A DNA stretch of 5,605 bases from NCBI GenBank assembly GCA_030599405.1, contig JAUVOB010000125.1, forward strand, positions 1 to 5,605. The letters run 5' to 3'. This document shows, in pieces, positions 1 through 5,605 of this stretch. Below the pieces are notes generated by a model that saw only the letters and a list, made by a program, of their open reading frames with translations, ran no database searches and was not told the DNA's origin. Position 1 is the first letter of the stretch; each line of letters starts with the position of its first letter. The position numbers and the translations under genes were made by a program. This DNA is from Chloroflexota bacterium (GTDB lineage: Bacteria; Chloroflexota; Anaerolineae; Promineifilales; Promineifilaceae).

Positions 1-455
1 AAGAACCATAAAGCCAGGGCGATCATCGCCGCTTCATTCACACTCAACCATCCATCGGTGATTCTTGAAAGAACGCCGGCAAAACCGGGATCATTTTCGA
101 TAAATGGTTCCGATATCTGACTTCGGGCTAGATCCAGGTTCGCCTTGATGTCCGGATCACGCGGGTCTAATTGGGCGGCACGGCTGTAGTTTGTGACAGC
201 GCGACCGAGGTCACCTAACTGGTAGTAGGCATTTCCCAGATTGTAGAAGACGACACTGTCGTGTACGCTCTGGGCTATGAGTTGTTCATATATCTCGATA
301 GCCTCTACCAAATTGCCGCCATCATAAAGCCGGTTGGCAGTTTGTACCGCATCGACGTTTGCCGTGCTCTGCGGCATCAAGAAGTTCATACCGACAACGA
401 GGATCAGCAACAGTAAGATCCCAGAACCCAGAACTTTAATTAGACTACGCCACAT
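1..455 (-). CDS. batE: BatE-like TPR membrane protein, partial (C-terminus beyond the left edge)
   Basis: The first 151 codons are visible, and the frame is still open at base 1. The protein starts MWRSLIKVLG, with Arg/Lys ahead of a hydrophobic segment at about residues 10-26, read as an uncleaved signal anchor or a signal peptide. Residues about 36-114 form two TPR-like helical hairpins: ANRLYDGGNLVEAIEIYEQL, then a unit with YNLGNAYYQLGD and AAQLDPRDP. Residues 134-151 (ITDGWLSVNEAAMIALALWF) begin a second hydrophobic stretch, probably a membrane segment. TPRs followed by membrane segments, often with an SH3-like end, is the usual BatE layout; the missing half would show this. It follows batD after 81 bases and is the last Bat gene seen. 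The ATG at 455 is chosen because it sits directly before the signal anchor with GGAG upstream; an in-frame GTG at 467 is possible. The TPR call is firm. The BatE name rests on position and architecture. Confidence 0.85.
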   Translation of the reverse strand, partial: MWRSLIKVLGSGILLLLILVVGMNFLMPQSTANVDAVQTANRLYDGGNLVEAIEIYEQLIAQSVHDSVVFYNLGNAYYQLGDLGRAVTNYSRAAQLDPRDPDIKANLDLARSQISEPFIENDPGFAGVLSRITDGWLSVNEAAMIALALWF

Positions 456-466
456 AATGTATTCCA

Positions 467-470
467 CTCC
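467..470 (-). promoter_or_regulatory. Probable ribosome binding site for batE (long spacing)
   Basis: GGAG on the minus strand lies 11 bases ahead of the ATG at 455, which is longer than the 6-8 bases seen for the other genes here. This may mean weaker initiation. It overlaps the alternative GTG codon at 467-465, so it cannot serve that start. Support is by motif only. Confidence 0.4.
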
Positions 471-536
471 GATCCGTTCTAACCATTTCCTAAATGTCGC
501 ACGCTTGTTGTGTCCAGAGCCATCTCAACCATTCAA

Positions 537-2396
537 TTACTGTTGCCTGAAAGATCTATCAAGATCATCAATCAGATGCTTAACTACGCTGACGATATCC
601 TCGTCGTCCATCCCACCAGATGAAGGCGCGTAGCGACCTATATCACTGAGAGTGAGGGCATGATCAACCTTGTCAACCAGCTGCGGGTCGATCCCTTTTT
701 CGAGCAGCAATGTCGAGACCTGGGCTTGCGTTAATCCAACGATAGATCGATTTAGCCGGGTCGAGATGTACTCTGAAAGAATTCGACCAGCGGTCTCGAA
801 TTTACTGAAGTCGTTGTTTTTTACCTTTCTTAACGAGCTCTGAGCAACCCTTTTCGCCTGGTGGCTTCGACGGATATCAGCCGTCTCATGCCGGTGTCTT
901 TGACGCCATTGCCACCCCAATTGACCGGCTATTAGCAACATAGGTGTTGCCCAAAGAAGCCAGTATCCGGACCGATCGGTCACTAAGGGCGAACCGATCG
1001 CCCATGTGGACACGGCCGGTTTGTTTGGTCGTATACCAGCTGATGGCTCAGAAACAGACACCTGCTGGTCAACGCTCGTCGGTGGCGCCGAATTTGGTTG
1101 AGATCCAATCGCAGAGGCAGAGCTCCCGGAATCTGGTCCGACCTTCACTTCGATAGGATCTGAATTGATAGTCACATATTCGGCAGTGTCAGGATAGAAA
1201 TAGGAGAACTCGACTGGCGGCAGCGATAGGGCGCCGGATATCGTTGGCACAAGAACGCGTTCGATGGTTCGTGCGCCGCCAAATATATCGTTAACAATCT
1301 GTGTGCTTACAGATGCTTCACTGTCAAAAGCCCTCCACTCCGATGTTTCAGGCCAAACCGGATCAGTCAGATTGTCAATGTTTCCTTGGCCGCTAATCGT
1401 CACTTCCCAAGTGACTGTCTCGTTCACCTTGGTTTCCGGATGATCTACCATAGAGTGGATCTCGAACCGGCCGACGGCGCCAGTGAAGTTCGCGGGAGCT
1501 CCATCTGGAAGCGGCTGGACATCTAGTACAATCGAATTTGAAAGAATCTCTTGGCCCTGGCTAAAGAAACCACCAGGAATAGAAAAGCTTGCCGGATCGA
1601 TGGTTACTTCTCCAACAACTGTCGGAAAGAGCATGGTCTTCAATTCGGTCAACTGGTAATTGCGCCCTGCCTTGGAGAAAGAGAATTCACTCTGGTCTGG
1701 ATGTGTGTGCGTCCAGAAGCCGGTGAAACTTGGTGTTTGGTAATTAGCCTGACCTACGAGCGAGACGGACCGATAGAAACGCAAGGTATAGACAACCTGT
1801 TGTCCCTGATAAGGTCGAAGATTGTCAACGACCGCATCCACGTAGAAGTCCTGTCCGTTTAGCTGGTCCGGCACGATTGAGGGATCTATTGGTTGGGCCG
1901 GCGAGGCAGAAAACGACGGCAATGATGGAAAAGACGGTAACGAAGGGAACGATGGGAACGAAGGCATAGACGGCACCATTGGATTAGCCGGTTGAGGAAC
2001 ACCAGTTCCTTGAGTGACGATTATTTGGATTGGCTGGGTGCGATATGTCTGGCCACTTACGTTAACCGAAATTGAATCAATTACCAGGTTTCCTGCCTCC
2101 GTCGGCCGCAACTGATACGTAAACGTCTCTTGGACGCTCATATCCCCGTTGATAATACTCATCTGGGTTCCACTATAAGTGCCCACAATGTCGAAGTCAG
2201 TGAGGAAAGGTAATTCTGGGCGTGAGTCAATGTTTGCCGAAGCATCGATCGATATGGTTAAGGTCAGTAGTTCGTCGGTGCCGAGACTCGTTCGATCGAC
2301 CTCGGCCGACACCGGGGATTGGGCATCGACCTGGCCCACCGTCACCGCCAAGATGATGGCTAGAATCGGTATTAGTAAAATTCTTGCTCTCTTCAT
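537..2396 (-). CDS. batD: BatD family protein (Ig-like extracytoplasmic domains, one membrane segment, cytoplasmic tail)
   Basis: A 619-residue protein in the size range of the BatD family. The signal peptide is MKRAR plus a hydrophobic core, with a likely cut after VDA at about residue 25. Three beta-sandwich-like regions follow, at about 30-130, 180-297 and 304-420. The third opens with the BatD-typical FTGAVGRFEI and contains SGQGNIDNLTDPVWP. A proline/serine linker with PSx repeats (142-162) separates the first two. A Ser/Pro/Gln-rich stretch (about 420-472) leads to one membrane segment (about 478-494), then a basic flank (WRQRHRH) and a helical tail of about 125 residues containing GLTQAQVSTLLLEKG and SDIGRYAPS. 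The family is thought to act in the envelope with the VWA proteins; its biochemical role is unknown. The start at 2396 is preferred because GGAG sits 8 bases upstream and the signal peptide begins there; an ATG at 2420 would add eight polar residues. It lies 31 bases after batC. Confidence 0.93.
   Translation of the reverse strand: MKRARILLIPILAIILAVTVGQVDAQSPVSAEVDRTSLGTDELLTLTISIDASANIDSRPELPFLTDFDIVGTYSGTQMSIINGDMSVQETFTYQLRPTEAGNLVIDSISVNVSGQTYRTQPIQIIVTQGTGVPQPANPMVPSMPSFPSFPSLPSFPSLPSFSASPAQPIDPSIVPDQLNGQDFYVDAVVDNLRPYQGQQVVYTLRFYRSVSLVGQANYQTPSFTGFWTHTHPDQSEFSFSKAGRNYQLTELKTMLFPTVVGEVTIDPASFSIPGGFFSQGQEILSNSIVLDVQPLPDGAPANFTGAVGRFEIHSMVDHPETKVNETVTWEVTISGQGNIDNLTDPVWPETSEWRAFDSEASVSTQIVNDIFGGARTIERVLVPTISGALSLPPVEFSYFYPDTAEYVTINSDPIEVKVGPDSGSSASAIGSQPNSAPPTSVDQQVSVSEPSAGIRPNKPAVSTWAIGSPLVTDRSGYWLLWATPMLLIAGQLGWQWRQRHRHETADIRRSHQAKRVAQSSLRKVKNNDFSKFETAGRILSEYISTRLNRSIVGLTQAQVSTLLLEKGIDPQLVDKVDHALTLSDIGRYAPSSGGMDDEDIVSVVKHLIDDLDRSFRQQ
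1911..1973 (-). repeat. Seven 9-bp units encoding a PSx tripeptide repeat in BatD
   Basis: Seven degenerate 9-base units in tandem (plus-strand pattern close to gaacgaagg or gaacgatgg) encode PSM-PSF-PSF-PSL-PSF-PSL-PSF, residues 142-162 of BatD. The first two positions of each tripeptide never vary and the third is always hydrophobic (M, F or L). The units keep the reading frame, and the stretch lies between two predicted beta domains, so it reads as a linker that grew by in-frame duplication. The DNA copies have already diverged at several bases, so it is not a very recent expansion. Confidence 0.75.
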
Positions 2397-2404
2397 GGTT
2401 CTTA

Positions 2405-2408
2405 CTCC
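2405..2408 (-). promoter_or_regulatory. Ribosome binding site that decides the batD start
   Basis: GGAG on the minus strand with an 8-base spacer to the ATG at 2396. It lies inside the reading frame that would be used by the upstream ATG at 2420, and that ATG has only a weak GGA-like match ahead of it. Together with the signal peptide beginning at the ATG at 2396, this favours the shorter BatD. Confidence 0.6.
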
Positions 2409-2427
2409 ATCAACGGCCATACCGATA

Positions 2428-3267
2428 TTACCAGTCCTGAACGGGCGGGATCGGCGGAGCGATAAATATCTGACCGAGTCTCTCTTGAAGCGTCTCTGTA
2501 TCTTGGGCGATAGCGGCTAATAGCTGCTGGGCTTGTTCAGCCGTCATACGCTGTCCCGGCTGGGGCATTTGGCTGGGGCTCTCTTGCTCATCCGAACCCT
2601 CTTCATCTTGTGACTGGCCGTCGTCGCTATTCTGCTCCTGGTTTTCATCGCCTTCGGACGATTGGTCATCTGGTTGCTGCTCCTGGTCTTCTTGATCCTG
2701 ATCCTGTTGATCCTGACCACTTTGAGACTGGTCCTGCTGCTCGTCCTCTTGACTTTCTTCATCCTGAGACTGCTCTTCTTGTTGCTCCTCATTCTCTTCT
2801 TGCTGCTGTTCTTGTTGCTGCTGCTGCAGTTGCTGTAAGGCGAGCTCGAGATTGTACTTGGCATCCTGATCGTCAGGATTTCGCAGTAGTGCCTCGGTGT
2901 AAGCCGCTATCGCCGCCTCCCACTCTTGAAGATTGAAGGAAGAGTTTCCCGTATTGTAGAAACCGCTTTGCTGCAGAGAGTCGGCATCGGCGTACTTCAG
3001 TGCTTCCTGCATCAACATTGTGGCTTCTGAGAACGCGCCTTCCCGGTAGAGGGTATTTGCAGCGTTGTAATATGGCTCAGCCAATTCAGGAGACTCAATC
3101 AGGGCGGCTTCATATGCTGCCAGTGCATCCAGATAGATCTCTTCGGCAAAGGCCTCATTACCCTCTTTATTGAGTTTCTCGGCCGACGGGCTGCAAGCTG
3201 TCACAAGCACGCCCATCGCTAGCAAGGCAAAAATGAATAGTGTTTGGAGCCTATTTACTCGAATCAT
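2428..3267 (-). CDS. batC: BatC-like TPR lipoprotein with Gln/Glu/Asp-rich tail
   Basis: A 279-residue protein. The N-terminus MIRVNRLQTLFIFALLAMGV leads to a lipobox, LVTAC, so Cys25 is the probable lipidated residue after signal peptidase II cleavage. Serine follows it, not the Asp that retains lipoproteins in the inner membrane of enterics. Three TPR-like units follow at about 29-62, 63-97 and 99-133 (for example EGNEAFAEEIYLDALAAYEA and NTGNSSFNLQEWEAAIAAYT). Residues 145-230 are low complexity, mostly Gln, Glu and Asp. The end has a helix (MTAEQAQQLLAAIAQDTETL) and the terminus PPIPPVQDW; a short helix ending in a DW-like terminus recurs in BatC-type proteins from memory. The gene follows batB by 17 bases, with GAGG 8 bases before the ATG. 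The likely role is an extracytoplasmic protein-protein adaptor for BatA/BatB/BatD. The TPR lipoprotein call is firm; BatC is by context and layout. Confidence 0.9.
   Translation of the reverse strand: MIRVNRLQTLFIFALLAMGVLVTACSPSAEKLNKEGNEAFAEEIYLDALAAYEAALIESPELAEPYYNAANTLYREGAFSEATMLMQEALKYADADSLQQSGFYNTGNSSFNLQEWEAAIAAYTEALLRNPDDQDAKYNLELALQQLQQQQQEQQQEENEEQQEEQSQDEESQEDEQQDQSQSGQDQQDQDQEDQEQQPDDQSSEGDENQEQNSDDGQSQDEEGSDEQESPSQMPQPGQRMTAEQAQQLLAAIAQDTETLQERLGQIFIAPPIPPVQDW
2578..2835 (-). repeat. Low-complexity acidic/glutamine region within batC
   Basis: This stretch encodes BatC residues 145-230, built from Gln, Glu and Asp with some Ser, Asn and Gly. In residues 151-230 I count 34 acidic residues and 28 glutamines out of 80. 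No Lys or Arg occurs between Lys137 and Arg240. The DNA is an irregular mix of CAG/CAA/GAA/GAG/GAT codons without a fixed period, and it keeps other frames free of stops, which creates spurious ORFs on both strands here. Confidence 0.85.
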
Positions 3268-3284
3268 AAGAATAACCTCGTGTT

Positions 3285-4382
3285 TTAATGGGCCGTACTT
3301 TCAACTGTTGGTTCATTTCCAACCACAGTCCCTGTGCCTGAAGAACGCGCAATCCATGTCTTCCACTTCGGGAATGATTGTTCAGAGCGCCGGTCTGGAA
3401 TTAGCTCTCCAAGAAGCAGAGCAGCAACCGCCAGCGCCAAAAAGATCTGAAAACGATCGATCTGGCGAGTTTCGAACCGGCTTTCCAATTGGGCCTTCTG
3501 CAGCTGATCAATCTCCGATAAAAGACTGTCTAGCTCGGCCCCATCCGCAGAAGCGCGATAGTATTCACCGTTTCCAGTCCGAGCGACTTCCTGGAGGGTC
3601 ACCTCATCTAGCCTCGAAAGCACCGCATTTCCTTGTTCATCTCTCTTGTAACCTATGACATCACCATATTGGTTTGTCTCGGGTACTGGTTCTCCTTCCG
3701 GAGTACCAAATCCAATTGTATAGATGAGAACATCCTCTTCCGCGGCTTTCTGAGCTGCTGCAACGGGATCCGTCTCGACATCTTCACCATCGGTCATAAC
3801 TACAAGGACCTTCTGGCTGGAGAGGTTGGGATCGAAGCCCTTCACGGCAGTTCGAATAGCGTCTCCGATCACAGTACCTGGTCTTGAAATAACATTTGGA
3901 CCGGCGGTGTCGAGATATGAGAGAGCAGTCATGTAATCAGAGGTTAGCGGCACCTGAATGAAGCTCGCGCCAGAGAACAGCACCAGCCCAACTTCATCTC
4001 CGTCCAGCCTTTCCATTAAGTCGGCGATTTCAAGTTTCGCCCTGTCCAGGCGCGTCGGTTTGATATCCTCGGCAAGCATACTTTGGGAGACATCAAGGGC
4101 TACCATTACCTGTAAGCCTTCTTGCTCAATTTCTCTGACCTCGCTGCCCCACTGAGGGCGGGCGAGGGCGATAATGAGAAGGAGCAAGGCGGCCAGTCGT
4201 AGAGCCGATCGCCAGCGTCGGCCGCGCCAGTTTAGATTATCGCTCAGACGGTCGATCAGCTTTTTCTCTCCCAACAAGCGAAGCGCCTGTCTGCGCCGTT
4301 TGCTGGCCCATAACAAGAATATGGCGACTGCTGGAAGTAGAATCAAACCTAACAGCAAGAACTGGGGATTCGCGAAAGTCAT
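3285..4382 (-). CDS. batB: VWA-domain membrane protein, second of the pair (BatB-like)
   Basis: A 365-residue protein. It starts MTFANPQFLLLGLILLPAVA (membrane segment, about 5-25), then a very basic loop (KRRRQ to GRRWR), a second membrane segment (about 60-75) ending in the family-typical ALARPQWG, a VWA domain (about 88-285), and a third membrane segment (about 311-328). The MIDAS residues are complete: Asp97, Ser99 and Ser101 in DVSQS, Thr170 in RPGTVIG, and Asp198 in MTDGED. The domain should bind a divalent metal and dock a partner protein. The basic loop and basic C-terminal flank place the VWA domain outside the cytoplasm. About 37 residues follow the last membrane segment, a somewhat long tail ending in a Thr/Ser/Gly-rich stretch. 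The ATG lies 9 bases after the batA stop. It is assigned BatB, not BatA, by order and by the longer loop near 229-258. A/B naming between paralogs is less certain than the family. Confidence 0.93.
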   Translation of the reverse strand: MTFANPQFLLLGLILLPAVAIFLLWASKRRRQALRLLGEKKLIDRLSDNLNWRGRRWRSALRLAALLLLIIALARPQWGSEVREIEQEGLQVMVALDVSQSMLAEDIKPTRLDRAKLEIADLMERLDGDEVGLVLFSGASFIQVPLTSDYMTALSYLDTAGPNVISRPGTVIGDAIRTAVKGFDPNLSSQKVLVVMTDGEDVETDPVAAAQKAAEEDVLIYTIGFGTPEGEPVPETNQYGDVIGYKRDEQGNAVLSRLDEVTLQEVARTGNGEYYRASADGAELDSLLSEIDQLQKAQLESRFETRQIDRFQIFLALAVAALLLGELIPDRRSEQSFPKWKTWIARSSGTGTVVGNEPTVESTAH

Positions 4383-4386
4383 GGTT

Positions 4387-4393
4387 CACCTTT
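4387..4393 (-). promoter_or_regulatory. Ribosome binding site of batB overlapping the batA stop codon
   Basis: Minus-strand AAAGGTG begins within the TAA stop of batA (4394-4392), and its AAGG core ends 6 bases before the batB ATG. Ribosomes finishing batA therefore release on top of the batB site, which suggests coupled translation and a fixed BatA:BatB ratio. The sequence shows the overlap; coupling is inferred. Confidence 0.6.
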
Positions 4394-5402
4394 AAGGAAT
4401 CGTCATGAACGCTGTGTTCCTTAGTATGGTTTCCAGCGCCAAAATTAGAAGCGCGGGGACCAGGAGCAAAGCGACAAGTTCGTTATATTGATTAAAGACC
4501 TGGATCTCGACCTGCGATTTTTCTAGATCGTTGATCTCTTCATAGACTGCCTCCAGGCCGGCTGTGTCCTCGGCCCGGAAGTATTTGCCGCCAGTGGTTT
4601 CGGCGACCAGTTGAAGGGTTGCTTCGTCAAGCACACTTTCTTGATAGCTGACCTGAGTGCCGCCAAAGAGAGACTGGACCGGTACGGGCACTTGCCCGGG
4701 TTTGGCGGCCCCAATTGTATAGACCTTGATATCTAACGCCTTGGCGGCCTCTGCGGCCGTCAGGGGATCGATCTGACCCGCGTTGTTGACGCCATCTGTC
4801 AGCAGGACTATTACTTTGCTCTCCGCATCGCTGTTGGCCAGCATATTGGCAGCATTGGCAATACCCAAACCGATAGCCGTCCCATCGTCGATACCAAGGT
4901 CCGTCGCCAACTCTACCTGCTCAAGCGAGCGAGAGAACATCTTATGATCAAGCGTTAGCGGACTCTGGTTGAAAGCTTCGTTTGAGAAGATAACGAGACC
5001 CAACTTATCATAGGGCCGTTCCTCGACGAAATCACCTATTACTTGCTTTGCAGCCTCTAAACGGTTCTTAGGCTCAAAGTCAAGGGAGGCCATACTTCCC
5101 GAGATATCCAATGCAAGGGCAATTTCTACACCTTCGCCGGTTATTGTTTCCCGTCCTTGTACAATTTGTGGACGAGCCAGGCCGACTAAGATCAATCCAA
5201 TTGCCGACAGGCGCATGACGATCAGAAGCGGTCGCCATGTCACTCGCCACGTACTCGGTAAAATTTTTCCTAGGCTTGTGGCGGCATACTTCAAAGTAGC
5301 CGGTCTAGTCTGTTGCCTAGCCAGATAATAGCGACCCGCTAGGAGCAGCGGAACGATCACCGCAAGCGCTAAAATCCAGGGATTAGCAAAACGAAAAGTC
5401 AT
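4392..5402 (-). CDS. batA: VWA-domain membrane protein, first of the pair (BatA-like)
   Basis: A 336-residue protein, normal for BatA. It has an N-terminal membrane segment (about 8-23), a basic loop with PATLKYAATS, a second membrane segment (about 57-75) ending LVGLARPQI, a VWA domain (about 90-290), and a last membrane segment (about 309-326) with a short tail. All MIDAS residues are present: Asp99, Ser101 and Ser103 in DISGS, Thr175 in DDGTAIG, and Asp203 in LTDGVNN. Metal-dependent partner binding is therefore expected. Charge distribution puts the VWA domain outside the membrane. It resembles BatB throughout (MTF..ANP start, ARPQ after membrane segment two, VYTIG, TLQ.VA..T.G.Y.RA), so the two look like an old tandem duplication. 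Its ATG overlaps the TGA of the upstream gene (ATGA), and GAGG lies 7 bases ahead. Of the two VWA proteins it lies first, where BatA normally is, directly after the DUF58-side genes. Confidence 0.93.
   Translation of the reverse strand: MTFRFANPWILALAVIVPLLLAGRYYLARQQTRPATLKYAATSLGKILPSTWRVTWRPLLIVMRLSAIGLILVGLARPQIVQGRETITGEGVEIALALDISGSMASLDFEPKNRLEAAKQVIGDFVEERPYDKLGLVIFSNEAFNQSPLTLDHKMFSRSLEQVELATDLGIDDGTAIGLGIANAANMLANSDAESKVIVLLTDGVNNAGQIDPLTAAEAAKALDIKVYTIGAAKPGQVPVPVQSLFGGTQVSYQESVLDEATLQLVAETTGGKYFRAEDTAGLEAVYEEINDLEKSQVEIQVFNQYNELVALLLVPALLILALETILRNTAFMTIP
5399..5402 (-). other. ATGA start-stop overlap joining the upstream gene and batA
   Basis: The minus-strand ATGA holds the batA ATG (5402-5400) and the TGA of the upstream gene (5401-5399). 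This arrangement usually goes with translational coupling and supports the upstream frame being a real gene of the same operon. Confidence 0.75.
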
Positions 5403-5605
5403 GCTCGCACCTCTGTTTGACGATAATTTCCGTTAACTGATAGAGTAGGATCTGAGGCGTCACCGACCGTTCTGGCAAGGGATCCAGCAGAGACCGAAAG
5501 AGATTCAGGCTGATTTAGGAGCATGGTTTCCTCTACGATTGAACGACCTAGCTGTAACGCTTGCCTCGCATCCGAAACGTCCGGAGTGAACTTCGAGAAT
5601 TTGAC
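5399..5605 (-). CDS. C-terminal end of an unidentified upstream gene (partial)
   Basis: Only the last 68 codons plus TGA are present; the start lies beyond the right edge. I do not recognise the family. The visible part opens with VKFSKFTPDVSDARQALQLG, which looks helical and amphipathic through IVEETMLLN, and then becomes a Ser/Gly/Asp-rich, probably flexible tail (SVSAGSLARTVGDASDP, ending NYRQTEVRA). No membrane segment and no cysteine is visible. The frame is supported by the ATGA overlap with batA and by stops in both other frames of the same strand. In Bat loci a DUF58 gene, or a small membrane protein gene, commonly sits here after a MoxR ATPase, so an end of a DUF58 protein is possible, but the sequence shows none of that family's recognisable core. 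Confidence 0.7.
   Translation of the reverse strand, partial: VKFSKFTPDVSDARQALQLGRSIVEETMLLNQPESLSVSAGSLARTVGDASDPTLSVNGNYRQTEVRA
5408..5414 (-). promoter_or_regulatory. Ribosome binding site of batA inside the upstream gene
   Basis: Minus-strand AGAGGTG, whose GAGG core has a 7-base spacer to the ATG at 5402. It lies within the last codons of the upstream gene and supports the chosen batA start. Confidence 0.6.

Noticed and set aside
456..467. GTG at 467 as the batE start
   Set aside because: It adds only VEYI before the signal anchor, and the visible GGAG overlaps this codon, so it cannot serve it.
456..536. Terminator, promoter or small RNA in the batD-batE gap
   Set aside because: I found only two short AATGGTT direct repeats, no stem with a T-run and no paired -35/-10 motifs.
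334..633. Plus-strand ORF of 99 codons antisense to the batE start and batD end
   Set aside because: No recognisable domain, no convincing ribosome site, and it spans two well-supported minus-strand genes; a shadow frame.
2397..2420. Longer BatD starting at the ATG at 2420
   Set aside because: It would put eight polar residues (MAVDGVRT) before the signal peptide, and the best GGAG lies downstream of it, 8 bases before the ATG at 2396. Possible but less likely.
2544..2936. Extra ORFs on both strands over the batC low-complexity region
   Set aside because: The Ser/Lys/Arg-rich minus-strand frame and the plus-strand frame exist because repetitive CAG/GAA/GAT-type codons contain few stops in other frames. 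The compositions are meaningless, and BatC explains the region.
3170..3658. Plus-strand ORF of 162 codons antisense to the batB end and batC start
   Set aside because: The longest plus-strand frame, but it crosses the batB/batC junction, shows no domain or signal, and the opposite strand carries clear family motifs.
1..5605. A previously undescribed system, CRISPR array, insertion sequence or tRNA
   Set aside because: The genes match the known Bat (BatA-BatE) cluster in order and motifs. No spaced direct repeats, transposase, terminal inverted repeats or cloverleaf were seen on either strand.

Overview
The window carries most of a Bat operon (named from Bacteroides aerotolerance; BatD family, paired VWA proteins and TPR proteins), entirely on the minus strand. 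Reading right to left there are: the last 68 codons of an unrecognised gene, two von Willebrand factor A (VWA) membrane proteins (batA, batB), a lipoprotein with TPR repeats and a Gln/Glu/Asp-rich tail (batC), a large BatD protein with beta-sandwich domains (batD), and the first 151 codons of a TPR membrane protein (batE) cut by the left edge. Nothing convincing is encoded on the plus strand.

The genes are packed as a single transcription unit. The upstream gene overlaps batA by ATGA; batA-batB are 9 bases apart, batB-batC 17, and batC-batD 31 (7 if the longer BatD start is used). Only batD-batE has a larger gap, of 81 bases. Shine-Dalgarno-like GGAG/GAGG/AAGG motifs precede the starts. No promoter or terminator could be supported, so the operon probably begins beyond the right edge, where MoxR ATPase and DUF58 genes usually lie in Bat loci, and ends beyond the left edge.

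Reading membrane segments with the positive-inside rule puts the working domains of all five proteins on the outer face of the cytoplasmic membrane: two VWA domains with complete metal-binding (MIDAS) residues, the Ig-like domains of BatD, and the TPRs of BatC (lipid-anchored) and BatE (membrane-anchored). This fits an envelope scaffold assembled by metal-dependent VWA contacts and TPR contacts, presumably acted on by a MoxR AAA+ ATPase from the cytoplasm. The physiological role of Bat proteins is not firmly known; aerotolerance, envelope stress and virulence phenotypes have been reported in different bacteria.

The organism is a bacterium with roughly balanced GC content, SD-led genes and lipoproteins. 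The five-gene order batA-batB-batC-batD-batE is seen in Bacteroidota and relatives, spirochaetes, Chloroflexota and others. The protein style made me lean weakly towards Chloroflexota, but the window alone does not settle the phylum. The system is a known family; the less ordinary parts are the basic-residue-free BatC tail, the PSx tripeptide repeat inside BatD, and the unidentified gene at the right edge.
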